A DNA stretch of 64,000 bases from Streptomyces pseudovenezuelae (GTDB lineage: Bacteria; Actinomycetota; Actinomycetes; Streptomycetales; Streptomycetaceae): contig NZ_KQ948147.1 in assembly GCF_001513955.1 (NCBI RefSeq), positions 382,532 through 446,531 on the forward strand, given 5' to 3'. Of this stretch, positions 17,753-26,352 are shown in pieces (the first letter of the stretch is position 1; each line of letters starts with the position of its first letter). Under the pieces are notes generated by a model. That model was not told the DNA's origin, searched no databases, and saw only the letters and a list, made by a program, of their open reading frames with translations. Position numbers and translations under genes: made by a program.

Positions 17753-20698
17753 CTACTGGTCCGGCGCCTCCAGAACCGGGCCGGGCGAGGGCTCCGGATT
17801 GAACACCGGGTGACAGCTCTCCGGTGGTGCGAGATACGTGGCGGGCAGCCCGCCCGTGTCGATCACGATCTGGTCCACGGCGATCGCCGGATCGACCATG
17901 AAGATCCTCAGCACGTGCTCCCCGGCCTCGGCGACCCTCACGGTGGCGGTCAGCCGCTCGACGCCGTCCTCCACCTGACGGGCCCAGGCGTCCCCGCGGT
18001 TGCCGGTCGCGACGGCCTGCCCGGACAGGACCGTCACCAGCTGGTCGTCCAGCCCGACGGCCACCCGTCGCTGTCCGCGCTCGTCCAGCGAGGGCAGCCG
18101 GAAGACGGTGACGGGGAAGGTGCCGGTGCTGCTGAACCGCACCCGGTACCGCAACTCCGGTGCCCGGGCGGCGAAGTCACCGGTGACCGGAGCCGCCGTG
18201 GACGGAACCGCCTCGACGGCTCCCGTACGGCGCCCGAGTCCGCGCACGGTCCGCCAGCGGGAGCCGCCGCGCGCCACCCTCCGGTCGGCGTGTGCCGCGT
18301 CGATCGACACGTAACCGTGGGCCTCCACGAAGCCGCGCGCCCGTCTACGGCCGTTGACCACCCGTAGCGGCACGTCATGGCGCTGTCCGGCGCCCGTGAA
18401 GGCGACCGTGGCCTCCTGCGCCCCCTCGGGCGCGCGCTCCCAGTCGATCTCCACCCACACCCGCCGCTGCTCGGTCAGCGAGCCTCCCGGGACACTGAGC
18501 ACCACCCAGGGGTGACTGGCCTCGGCGGCCCAGTCCAGGGGCAGGAAGCCGGTGTTGAAGACATCGACGAAGCGCCGGTCGCGGGTGTACGAGGAGAACG
18601 ACAGCGGCCGGGCCGCCCCGGTCTCGTTCCCCTCGGCCGCCACCCCGAGCCCGGAGGTCTCCTGCCGGGTCACCCTGGTGACCGCCGGGCGTCCCGGTGC
18701 CTTCGGGATCTGGGACGGATACGGATTGACGATCCCGTCCCACTTCCCGCCCGCCACCTCCACGTTGTACCGGCTGGTGAGCGCCGCCTCCGCCGTGTGC
18801 GCGGCCAGCGCGAGATCCGCGAAACGGTTGGTGCCGGCCCCGCGGCCCTGCCGGGCGGCCAGCGTGTTGCGGTCCGCCCAGTAGTACTTCAGGTTCATCA
18901 AGAAGGCGCCGTGCACCGGGTATTCGACCAGCTCGTAGAAGGCGTCCCGGTACGCGTCGGGGAGTTCGGCCCCCACCGCCCGGACCCGCGCGAGGAGGTG
19001 GTCGTACGCCGCCATCCGGCGCCCCGCCTCGTCGCCGTGGTGGACGACGGAGACCAGGCCCGCGGCGATGAACTCCGGCCGCAGCTCTCCGGCGAGCCGG
19101 TAGTACTCCGTGCGGATCGCGGCGATCTCACGGGCGTGGCGCCGCCCGAACTGCCTCTCCGCCCAGTCAGCCAGGAAGCCCTCGACCTCGTCCGCCTGCC
19201 ACCGGTCCACGTCCCAGGCCATGTCCATCGCGAAGGACAGGCCGGTCTCGATCGACTTGAGGTCACCGACGTTGAAGATCCACATGCGGTCGGCGCCGTG
19301 CTCGTACACCCGCCTGAGCTCCTGCCACACCTTGGCCGGCTGGGTCGTGTCCAGCCACAGATAGCTCTTCGGGCGGCCCCAGTAGGACAGGTGGTAGTAG
19401 ATCCCGTTGCCGCCGGCCCGCGCCCGCTCCGCCTCGGTGGGCAGCTGGCGCATGTTGCCGTGGTTGTCGTCCGGCCAGATCAGCGTGACGTCCTCGGGGA
19501 CCCGGACGCCCGCGTTGTACAGGTCCAGGACCTCCTTGTACGGGATGAAGATCTGCGGCTCGGCCGCGGCCCCGACCTCCTCGGCGAGGATCCGTCGCTG
19601 GTCGGCGATGATGTCGTTCATCACCGCGACCTTCTCCGGGATCGTGGTCGCGTACCTGGTCTCCAGCGCGCTGTCGTGCAGACCGCGCATGCCGAGCGTC
19701 CAGCTGCTCTCGTAGGCGGCGTTCTGCCGCGCCCGTGCTCTCCAGTAGTCGGAGACGACGGCGGGGTTGACCGTGTAGTCGTACACCGGCGCGCTGCCGT
19801 CGGGGTTCGGGTGCTCCGCGATCCACGGCTCCCACTCGTGGACACCGTTGCGCAGCAGGGCCTCGGGGTGGCTGGAGCCGACGACGATGCCGTAGCGGTC
19901 GGCGAGTTCGGGGTTCTCCCGGTACTTGTTGAAGAAGTCGGAGTACGGATGCATCGCGGGCCACAGGTAGTTGGCCTTCAGACGCAGCAGCAGCTCGAAG
20001 ACCCGTTTGTACGTCTCGGGGCCGATGTTCTTGTCGGTCTCCTGGGTGCGGTGGGACCAAGTGGTCAGGTTCTGCTCGTCGTTGATGAAGACACCCCGGT
20101 AGCGGACCGAGGGTTCGTGGCGGACGAAGGGGCCCGCGGGGACGGTCACCGTGTCCCGGTGCACGACGGGGACGTCGGCCCACCAGTACCAGGGGGAGAC
20201 GCCGATGCGCTCCGAGGTGTCGTAGACGCCGTAGACGGTTCCGCGCCGGTCGCTGTCCGCGATGACCAGGGCACGGTCGACGCCGGGCAGGGGGCGCTCG
20301 ACGACCTGGGTCACGGACGCCTCCCAGCGGCCCTCCACCCGGGAGACGTCGAGGCGGCCCTGCGCGGCGAGGCGGTCGATGGCGGGGCTCGCGCCGAGGG
20401 TGCCCACGAGGACGAGCAGGGAGGCGCTTCGGGGCAGGGCGCGCAGCAGGTCGGGTCTGGTCCCGCAGACCCTTTCGACGTCCGCCTGCAGGTCGCCCGC
20501 GGCGCGGACGACGGCGGGGTCGTCCGCCGCGTCCACGAAGACGCCGACGGCCGTGCCTCCCGTCGCGAGCGGGAAGTCGGGACGGCCCGAGGAGGCCGCG
20601 TGGGCGCTCGCCGGGATCAGACCGGGCAGGAGGGGGGCCGCGCCGACGGCGGCCATTCCCCGGAGGAAGGACTTGCGGGTCCACTGCTGGTGCGGCAC
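17753..20698 (-). CDS. GH115 xylan alpha-1,2-glucuronidase, Tat-secreted
   Basis: A 981-residue secreted glycosidase of family GH115, which removes (4-O-methyl-)glucuronic acid from internal xylose units of glucuronoxylan. The N-terminus has a Tat signal (TRKSFLRGMAAVGAAPLLPG, cleavage near residue 35). Family marks include SPWYWWADVP, YRGVFINDEQNLTTW, LRLKANYLWPAMHPY and WPDDNHGNMRQLP, followed by a C-terminal beta domain ending near the stop. Length fits GH115. The GTG at 20698 has AGGGGGAG upstream. A 14-bp palindrome 33 bp upstream is a probable LacI-type operator, and a strong hairpin follows the gene, so it is a monocistronic, sugar-controlled unit. Confidence 0.9.
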   Translation of the reverse strand: MPHQQWTRKSFLRGMAAVGAAPLLPGLIPASAHAASSGRPDFPLATGGTAVGVFVDAADDPAVVRAAGDLQADVERVCGTRPDLLRALPRSASLLVLVGTLGASPAIDRLAAQGRLDVSRVEGRWEASVTQVVERPLPGVDRALVIADSDRRGTVYGVYDTSERIGVSPWYWWADVPVVHRDTVTVPAGPFVRHEPSVRYRGVFINDEQNLTTWSHRTQETDKNIGPETYKRVFELLLRLKANYLWPAMHPYSDFFNKYRENPELADRYGIVVGSSHPEALLRNGVHEWEPWIAEHPNPDGSAPVYDYTVNPAVVSDYWRARARQNAAYESSWTLGMRGLHDSALETRYATTIPEKVAVMNDIIADQRRILAEEVGAAAEPQIFIPYKEVLDLYNAGVRVPEDVTLIWPDDNHGNMRQLPTEAERARAGGNGIYYHLSYWGRPKSYLWLDTTQPAKVWQELRRVYEHGADRMWIFNVGDLKSIETGLSFAMDMAWDVDRWQADEVEGFLADWAERQFGRRHAREIAAIRTEYYRLAGELRPEFIAAGLVSVVHHGDEAGRRMAAYDHLLARVRAVGAELPDAYRDAFYELVEYPVHGAFLMNLKYYWADRNTLAARQGRGAGTNRFADLALAAHTAEAALTSRYNVEVAGGKWDGIVNPYPSQIPKAPGRPAVTRVTRQETSGLGVAAEGNETGAARPLSFSSYTRDRRFVDVFNTGFLPLDWAAEASHPWVVLSVPGGSLTEQRRVWVEIDWERAPEGAQEATVAFTGAGQRHDVPLRVVNGRRRARGFVEAHGYVSIDAAHADRRVARGGSRWRTVRGLGRRTGAVEAVPSTAAPVTGDFAARAPELRYRVRFSSTGTFPVTVFRLPSLDERGQRRVAVGLDDQLVTVLSGQAVATGNRGDAWARQVEDGVERLTATVRVAEAGEHVLRIFMVDPAIAVDQIVIDTGGLPATYLAPPESCHPVFNPEPSPGPVLEAPDQ

Positions 20699-20730
20699 GA
20701 GACGCTCCCCCTGGTTGGCATGGGCAGGCC

Positions 20731-20744
20731 AGAAAGCGCTTTCT
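20731..20744. promoter_or_regulatory. Palindromic LacI-type operator before the GH115 gene
   Basis: AGAAAGCGCTTTCT is a perfect 14-bp palindrome with the central CG common to LacI-family operators. It lies 33 bp upstream of the GH115 start codon. It differs from the GCGCTAACA-type sites near the arabinofuranosidase genes, so a different regulator is expected. Confidence 0.6.
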
Positions 20745-20853
20745 CCGGAACCCTAGGCGAGGTGTTCGGGAAGCGTCCAGAGGCGTGCGTGCAGGGAGTG
20801 CCGTGCCGCGTACGCGTGCGGCGGTGGTGGTGCGGCGAGCGACGGGAGACGGT

Positions 20854-22491
20854 TCAGGCGGGCCGTATCGCGCCGCGGATGATCGACTCGCCGGTCGGGT
20901 AGATCGACTCCTCGCGGATGGAGGCTCCCGGGCCCGGCGCGTGGATCATCATGCCGTTGCCGGTGCACAGGCCCACGTGACTGAAGTCGTCATGGAAGAA
21001 GACCAGGTCACCGGGCTGCATCGCGTACAGCGGTACCGCCGTGCCGGTGCTCGCCTGGCCGACGCTGGTGCGGGGGAGGGAGACGCCGGCGACCTTCCAG
21101 GCGGCCTGGGTGAGGCCGGAGTTGTCGTACGACCCCGGGCCCGCCGCGCCCCAGACACACGGCTTGCCGATCTGGGAACGGGCGAAGGCGAGCACCTGGA
21201 TGACCTTGGAGTCGTAACCGGGGTCGGGGGTGGGGAGGTCCGGGTCGGTGCCGGGGAGGGCGGGAGCCGGTGCCAGGGTCAGGGGCGCGGCGACAGGGGC
21301 CGGGGCCGACTGGGGTGCCTGCGGGTCCGGCTCGGGGGAGCGGGGGGCCGGGATGGCCGGGATGCCCTGGGTCGCGAACGGCAGGGGGGCGATCGTCGCG
21401 AGGGGGGCGGTGAGGGCGGAGTACTCGGGGAAGCCCGTGGTGACCGGCGCGGCGTACTCCGGTTGTCCGGTGCCGAGTTGCCCGCCGTAGTCCGCGAAGC
21501 CGGTGGTGGTCGCCGCGGGGTACTCGTACAGGGCGGTGCCCGGTTGCCCGGTGTGGTCGGGGAAGGCCGAGCCGGGTTGCGGCGCGTACTCGGGCACACC
21601 GGTGAGGAGTTGCGGTGCGTACTCCGGGACCGCGGTGCCGGCCTGCGGGCTGTACTCGGGCAAGCCGGTGGCGGGGTACGCGGTATGGTCCGGGAAGCCG
21701 CCGGCGGCCTGCGCTCCGTACGCCGGGAACGCGGTACCGGTGGACTGCTGGGTGTACTCGGCCGCAGTGGGGGCGGGTTGGGGTGCGTACTCCGGCACCC
21801 CGGTGACGGACTGAGCGGGGTACGGGGTGTACTCCGGGACCCCGGTGACCAGGTGCGCGGTGCCCACGGTGGGGATTTCGCCGGTGCCGGTGAGGTCCCG
21901 CGGGGCAGCTTCCGGGGCCCATGAGGGCGACTGGGCCGGCGCGGCCGTGCGGGCGGCCGGGGCCGGCTCCGGGGCGCTCGGCAGGGCGAGCATCGGCCGG
22001 GCGCTCAGCTCGGGGCGTTCGGCGGCCGGCTTCGGTTCGCGTGCCGTGGGAGCCTCCGCCGGCCGCGGGCGCCGTGGCTCGGCGCGGCGGGCGGCGACAC
22101 GGTCGGAGGGCAGGACCGCCTCGACCATGGGCCCCACCTTCGCGCGGGCCATGCCGTACCACTGCTTGGCGATGTCATCGAGGGCGGGATCGCTGTTCGC
22201 CCTGCTCCCACCGCCGGTCGGCGACGAACCGGTCCGGCCGCGGGTGCTCGACGCGGTCGCGGCGGCGCGGGTGGCGTTGTAGGTGCCGGAGTCGTTCTCG
22301 GCCCGGTCGTAGAGGTTGGTGACCCGTCGGCTCACCTCGTCAGGGCTCGGCGCCTCGTCGGCCGCGGCGCTCCCGGCCTGCGAGAGGAGGGCCGCGGAGG
22401 CCAGAGCGGCCGTGGCGAGGGCGGAGTTGCGCTTGGCCGGGAGGCTGGACCCTCCATTGCGCGAAATGCGATCCGGCGCCATGAAAGTCAT
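20854..22491 (-). CDS. Secreted NlpC/P60-like protein with catalytic Cys replaced by Asn
   Basis: A 545-residue exported protein. A signal peptide covers about residues 1-44 (ending AGSAAADE). A helical/charged stretch runs to ~200, then a Pro/Tyr repeat region at ~215-360, then an NlpC/P60 domain at ~430-545. In active NlpC/P60 peptidases the nucleophile sits in the motif DCSGL; here it reads YDNSGLTQAAW with Asn457 (AAC at 21123-21121). The catalytic His is present in FSHVGL and the last polar residue in MIHAPG. A Cys occurs in KPCVWG but in the wrong place. The domain is therefore predicted to bind but not cut peptidoglycan. ATG 22491 is used; ATG 22482 has better ribosome-site spacing. 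Confidence 0.88.
   Translation of the reverse strand: MTFMAPDRISRNGGSSLPAKRNSALATAALASAALLSQAGSAAADEAPSPDEVSRRVTNLYDRAENDSGTYNATRAAATASSTRGRTGSSPTGGGSRANSDPALDDIAKQWYGMARAKVGPMVEAVLPSDRVAARRAEPRRPRPAEAPTAREPKPAAERPELSARPMLALPSAPEPAPAARTAAPAQSPSWAPEAAPRDLTGTGEIPTVGTAHLVTGVPEYTPYPAQSVTGVPEYAPQPAPTAAEYTQQSTGTAFPAYGAQAAGGFPDHTAYPATGLPEYSPQAGTAVPEYAPQLLTGVPEYAPQPGSAFPDHTGQPGTALYEYPAATTTGFADYGGQLGTGQPEYAAPVTTGFPEYSALTAPLATIAPLPFATQGIPAIPAPRSPEPDPQAPQSAPAPVAAPLTLAPAPALPGTDPDLPTPDPGYDSKVIQVLAFARSQIGKPCVWGAAGPGSYDNSGLTQAAWKVAGVSLPRTSVGQASTGTAVPLYAMQPGDLVFFHDDFSHVGLCTGNGMMIHAPGPGASIREESIYPTGESIIRGAIRPA
21411..21849 (-). repeat. Tandem 10-14-residue Pro-Glu-Tyr repeats within the NlpC/P60-like gene
   Basis: This coding stretch has roughly a dozen variants of the peptide TGVPEYAPQP (also TGLPEYSPQ, TAVPEYAPQ, GGFPDHTAYP, TGFPEYSAL), spaced 10 to 14 residues apart. 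At DNA level the units share GTACTCCGGGA-like and CCGGTG-like segments. The extended Pro-rich spacer would place the C-terminal domain away from the membrane or within the cell wall. Confidence 0.8.
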
Positions 22492-22619
22492 GCCCCTTCC
22501 GTCGTGCTGTTCGCCGTCAACTTAGCCAACTTGTGAGGCTCACGTGAAGATTGAAGTGTGAAAAGCGTGAGATGTAACTGTGACCTTCGTCGCGTACGGG
22601 CCTCTCCTCGCGGGGAGGA

Positions 22620-23663
22620 TCAGCGTGTGGCCTGCTGTGCGCGCCATGCCTCGTAGTGGTCGAGGACCGTCTCCTCGACCGGGCGGTAGACGAGGCCCAG
22701 TTCGTTCACGCTGCGGCTGTTGTCCACGCGGAAGCGGATGCCGAGGTGCCGCCGGATGTACTCCTGGGTGAGTCCGAAGGCGGGGCCCAGTACGCGCACC
22801 GGCCAGTGGGGGAGCGCGGTGCGGGGGATGCGCAGGCCGCGGGGGTGACGGGTACGGATGATGCGGGACATCTCGTGGAACGACGTCATCGTCTGCGCCG
22901 CCAGGATGTAACGGCCCTTCGCGTCGGGCTTCTCCGCCGCCGCGATGTGCGCGTCGGCCACGTCACGGACGTCGACCGTGGTGAAGCTGAAGTCCGGGGC
23001 GCCGTAGAAGAAGTAGCCCTTGAAGAGCTCCTCCAGGAGGAAGAGGCTGCCGGACTCGGAGGCGGGGGTGAGCGAAGGGCCGAGGATCAGGCCGGGGTTC
23101 ACGGCCACCATGCGCCAGCGGTCCTGTGCGGCCTCCGCGTCCCAGGCCGCGCGCTCGGCGACCGTCTTGGCGTAGTGGTACGGATTGTTCTCCACCGTGC
23201 TGCTGGTGTTGAAGTACCGCTCCGACAGGACCTGCCCGTCCATGTCCCGCACGTCGGAGTAGTCGCCGAAGATCGCACCCACCGTGGAGGTGAGCACGAG
23301 CCGCTCCACGGCCGGCGTCCGCTCGATGCCGGCCACCACGTTGCGGGTGCCGGTCAGGGCCGGGTCGACCATGTCCTTCCGGCCGTCCTTGATCTTCTCC
23401 GGCATGAAGAACGGTGAGGCCACATGGAAGACCACGCGGCAGCCCGCCATTGCCTCGTCGAAGGAACCCTCTGCGAGGAGGTCCGCCTCGAACAGCGTGA
23501 GTGCGCCGGGGAATTCGCCCTGCAGGTCCCGCAGCGGGCGCACCTTGGCCGCGTTGCCGAGACTGCGCACGGTGGTGTGCACCTCGTAGCCCCGCTCCAG
23601 CAGCCGCCTGACCAGATGACTGCCCACGAAACCGCTGCCACCGGTCACCAGGACTCTGCCCAT
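22620..23663 (-). CDS. Extended SDR NAD(P)-dependent epimerase/dihydroflavonol-reductase-like protein
   Basis: A 347-residue extended short-chain dehydrogenase. The nucleotide motif is GGSGFVGSH at residues 8-16, with R33 of TTVRS nearby suggesting NADPH use. The catalytic YxxxK is YHYAK, preceded by the Ser-Thr pair of LTSTVGAIFG. The overall form resembles dihydroflavonol-4-reductase/cinnamoyl-CoA-reductase relatives, which reduce ketones or aldehydes on varied scaffolds. The ATG at 23663 follows GGAGGAGC. It is tandem with the NlpC/P60-like gene but separated by 128 bp, and shares no evident pathway with it. Confidence 0.88.
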   Translation of the reverse strand: MGRVLVTGGSGFVGSHLVRRLLERGYEVHTTVRSLGNAAKVRPLRDLQGEFPGALTLFEADLLAEGSFDEAMAGCRVVFHVASPFFMPEKIKDGRKDMVDPALTGTRNVVAGIERTPAVERLVLTSTVGAIFGDYSDVRDMDGQVLSERYFNTSSTVENNPYHYAKTVAERAAWDAEAAQDRWRMVAVNPGLILGPSLTPASESGSLFLLEELFKGYFFYGAPDFSFTTVDVRDVADAHIAAAEKPDAKGRYILAAQTMTSFHEMSRIIRTRHPRGLRIPRTALPHWPVRVLGPAFGLTQEYIRRHLGIRFRVDNSRSVNELGLVYRPVEETVLDHYEAWRAQQATR

Positions 23664-23741
23664 GCCCTCGCTCCTCCACCCAGGGGGTGACATTGAAGCA
23701 CCGGCGGATCTTCAGCGGGAGGTGGTCGGGCTCGGACGGGT

Positions 23742-24968
23742 TCAGTCCATCCACCGGCGGTACAGCGCGGCATACGCCTGGTCCATCGCGTGGTTGTAGG
23801 AGACCTTCTCGCCGAGGAGCGCCTGGGTGCCGAAGCGCAGTCCGAGCATGAGGTCGACGCGGCTGAGATCCAGGCAGGGCTCGGTCCCGAAGGTCGGGAA
23901 GTAGCCGCAGGCGGGCGTCGCGCGCCGCTGCCGGTCCTTGACGCTGTACAGGGTGAAGGCATCGCCGTACGCCGCCCTGATGTCCGCCTTGCGGACGAAG
24001 GGAAGGCGTCGCTCGGTGACCATGTCCGCGTCGGCGAAGAAGCCGGTGGCGGGCACGGGGAAGTCACGGACGTCCCGGTGGTACGCGTCGACCCGGAACC
24101 CCGTGGCCGGCATCCGGGCTCTGCAGAGACCGTGCAGCTCGGCGATGTCGACGGCGTTGGTGAAGACCCGCCGAGGATGCTGCTCGGGCTCCAGGATCGT
24201 GTACAGGGCGTAGTTCTGGCGCTTCTCGGTCTCCGCGAGCTGCTCTGCGATGACCGAGGCGTCGCACAGGGCGTCGATCTCGCGCTCCGTGAGTCCGGCT
24301 GCTTCGGCGAGGGCGGCGGCCGACGGCTCGGGTCGGTAGAGGCACCTCATCAGTACCGCGGAGACCCGCTGAAGATCCTCTCCGAAGGAATCCCGGGTGC
24401 GGCTGAAACGGCTGATGATTCTGGTGTACTTGGCGGGCAGGGAGGAGCGCAGAGACAGCCAATGGTCGTATGCGCCCTCGTCGAAAGCCGCATGGAGAAA
24501 CGACAGTTCGGTGACGAGCGCACTCGCCTCCAACAGATCGACCAGGGTGATCGCAGGTCCGATTCCGGAAACCGCCGCGCGCTCGTACGCGAGGGCATTG
24601 CGGCGCGCCAGGCGGGCGGCGTTCACGCGGTGCAGTTCGATGAGTTCCGCGTGTTCCTCACCGAGGCTCTTTTCCGGGTCCCGCTCGCCGTTCTCGGAAA
24701 GGGCCGCGATCAAAGTGGCGGCCACGGCATTGCGTTCGGCCTCGACCATGAACCGGTCGTAGAGCGGAGGGCAGAGCAACGCGTCGTGGAAATGGCGTAT
24801 TTCGTGAAGGATCGTGGCCTCGGCCAGCAGGCGTTCCCTTTCCGGATCCGCCGACGGCCCGTCCGGTGCCGTCCAGATCTCTGGGCGGTGCCTGGCGAGC
24901 ACGTCGGAGCGGATGAGGATCACCGGGACGCCGATGACGTGGGAGCCGATCCGGCCCGTGTGGGTCAT
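23742..24968 (-). CDS. Unrecognised protein with an HExxH metallopeptidase-like motif
   Basis: A 408-residue soluble protein of no family I recognise. Residues 53-62 read ILHEIRHFHD, with HExxH at 55-59 plus His61 and Asp62, which suggests a zinc site of the zincin type. A helix near 145-165 (LLEASALVTELSFLHAAFDE) supplies Glu residues that could be the third ligand. The remainder is mostly helical; there is no signal peptide or membrane helix. Codon use is less GC-biased than in its neighbours, hinting at transfer. Its ATG overlaps the stop of the preceding 128-residue gene as ATGA, so the products are probably partners. Peptidase activity is an inference from the motif alone. Confidence 0.75.
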   Translation of the reverse strand: MTHTGRIGSHVIGVPVILIRSDVLARHRPEIWTAPDGPSADPERERLLAEATILHEIRHFHDALLCPPLYDRFMVEAERNAVAATLIAALSENGERDPEKSLGEEHAELIELHRVNAARLARRNALAYERAAVSGIGPAITLVDLLEASALVTELSFLHAAFDEGAYDHWLSLRSSLPAKYTRIISRFSRTRDSFGEDLQRVSAVLMRCLYRPEPSAAALAEAAGLTEREIDALCDASVIAEQLAETEKRQNYALYTILEPEQHPRRVFTNAVDIAELHGLCRARMPATGFRVDAYHRDVRDFPVPATGFFADADMVTERRLPFVRKADIRAAYGDAFTLYSVKDRQRRATPACGYFPTFGTEPCLDLSRVDLMLGLRFGTQALLGEKVSYNHAMDQAYAALYRRWMD

Positions 24969-25351
24969 GGTTCGAGGAGGCGCCTGATCTGTTCGGGAGT
25001 CAACTCGGCGATGTTGTAACGCGCGCCCTCGACCGTGATGTTGATTTCCACGGGCGGGGGTGCCGGTGTGGCCCTCGCATTCGTGCCCGATGCGTCGGCC
25101 GAGTCGCCGCGTCTTTGGCGTTGCCTGACCAACTCCACGAGTTGGGCCAGAGCCAGAGGCGCTTGGACCACACTGATGACAAGGGTTCCGATACTCACCA
25201 GCGTGTCGAACTCGAAGCTCAATTCGCTGTCGGCGACCGGTGTTTCCGCGCTGCGCACAAGTCCCGAATCAGGACGGAACAACAGGTCGAAAACCTCTTC
25301 GGTGGACAGTGGGGCGGGAACACGGAACGAGATGTCGGCCTTGACTGTCAC
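24965..25351 (-). CDS. Small EACC1-like protein coupled to the HExxH gene
   Basis: A 128-residue protein of uncertain family. Its layout is a short strand (ADISFRV), helices, a hydrophobic helix (TLVSIGTLVISVVQAPLALAQLVELVRQR), an Ala/Pro/Thr-rich linker, a strand (VEINITVEGARYNI) and a last helix (TPEQIRRLLE). This order resembles the effector-associated constant component 1 (EACC1) proteins described for actinobacterial conflict systems, but the match is by pattern only. The GTG at 25351 has GGGGGAAAA upstream. It is the first gene of a two-gene unit with the HExxH protein and is divergent from the zinc-ribbon gene. Confidence 0.7.
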   Translation of the reverse strand: MTVKADISFRVPAPLSTEEVFDLLFRPDSGLVRSAETPVADSELSFEFDTLVSIGTLVISVVQAPLALAQLVELVRQRQRRGDSADASGTNARATPAPPPVEINITVEGARYNIAELTPEQIRRLLEP

Positions 25352-25446
25352 TTTTCCCCCAGTCAGTTCGGTCGGTGGCCGTGGCTCAGTATGGCATGAC
25401 GTCGATCAGCCCACTCGGAGTTCGCGGAAGAAGTAGTCTGGCATTC

Positions 25447-26325
25447 GTGCGATCCGAGAAGATCCCAGGTTATGCGGCTGCACGTCTCTACTACCCTGTC
25501 ACGCCCGCCCGGGCCGGCGACCCGGAGGCCCTCACCCGGGACAAGGCCGACGCGCTGCGGGCGTGCGTCGGTACGGAACTCGAACTGCGGGTGGAGAACA
25601 CGCCGTTCAGTCCCGAACTCTTCGGTGCCACCTCAAGAAGCCCGTACACCAAGGCCGTTGTGCGGCTCACGCAGGCCGACTGGTCCGATGGCCTCCTTCC
25701 ACAGGTGCACGGCATGGACGGATCCCTGTTCCTCAGGTTCCGTCTGGAGGACAGCGCGTTCCTCCAGCGGTTGATCGACCACCGCGATCCCGACTGGGAC
25801 CCCGAACTCGCCTTCCGGCGCCGGATCCTGCACTGGGGCACGCAGAACTGGGGCGGCCTCACCTGGACCCTGTCCGCGGGCGCCACCCACCTGTACTGCT
25901 GCGACGTCGACGTGTTCCTCCCGGAGGAGCCGCAGGAGGTCACCGAGGACCTGTACCTGTACGTCCTCTCCTTCGACCCGGTGGCGTACGCGCGCGCCCG
26001 GCCGGAGGAGGCGGAGGAAGCCCGGCGGGGCCGGGAAGGCCTCGACGACGCTGCGGCCGCTCCTCCGGCCGAGGACCCGCGTGTGGGCCGGTGCACCGGC
26101 TGCGGGACGTGGCTGACGCTGCCGTCCGGCATGCTGGCCGTCCTCGACGAACCGGGCGGGATGGCCATCGTGCCCTGCACCGGGTGCGGCGAGGGCCGCA
26201 TGGTCCGCATCAACAGCGCCTCCGACCGCCGACTGGGCGGCGTCCGCTACGAGATGGTGCCCCCTCCGGACCCCGCGCTGATCCCCGAGGAAGTGCTGCG
26301 GGCCATCAAGCGGATGGACGACTAG
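25447..26325 (+). CDS. Unrecognised protein with C-terminal zinc ribbon
   Basis: A 292-residue soluble protein. The N-terminal ~190 residues are mixed alpha/beta with no motif I recognise (YYPVTPARAGDPEALTRDK near the start, LYCCDVDVFLPEE near 155). An acidic/Ala linker follows, then a two-knuckle zinc ribbon with C216-x2-C219 and C244-x2-C247. The start is uncertain: GTG 25447 gives this length with a poor ribosome site, while an ATG at 25396 would add 17 residues. It is divergent from the EACC1-like/HExxH pair across about 95 bp and may share regulation with it. No function can be assigned. Confidence 0.7.
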   Translation: MRSEKIPGYAAARLYYPVTPARAGDPEALTRDKADALRACVGTELELRVENTPFSPELFGATSRSPYTKAVVRLTQADWSDGLLPQVHGMDGSLFLRFRLEDSAFLQRLIDHRDPDWDPELAFRRRILHWGTQNWGGLTWTLSAGATHLYCCDVDVFLPEEPQEVTEDLYLYVLSFDPVAYARARPEEAEEARRGREGLDDAAAAPPAEDPRVGRCTGCGTWLTLPSGMLAVLDEPGGMAIVPCTGCGEGRMVRINSASDRRLGGVRYEMVPPPDPALIPEEVLRAIKRMDD

Positions 26326-26352
26326 CGGGCGCCCTGTCCTGTGAAGCTCATG

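Noticed and set aside
22492..22619. c-di-AMP (ydaO-type) riboswitch before the NlpC/P60-like gene
   Set aside because: Such riboswitches often precede Streptomyces wall hydrolase genes, but the 128-bp gap is short and I could not find the conserved helices.
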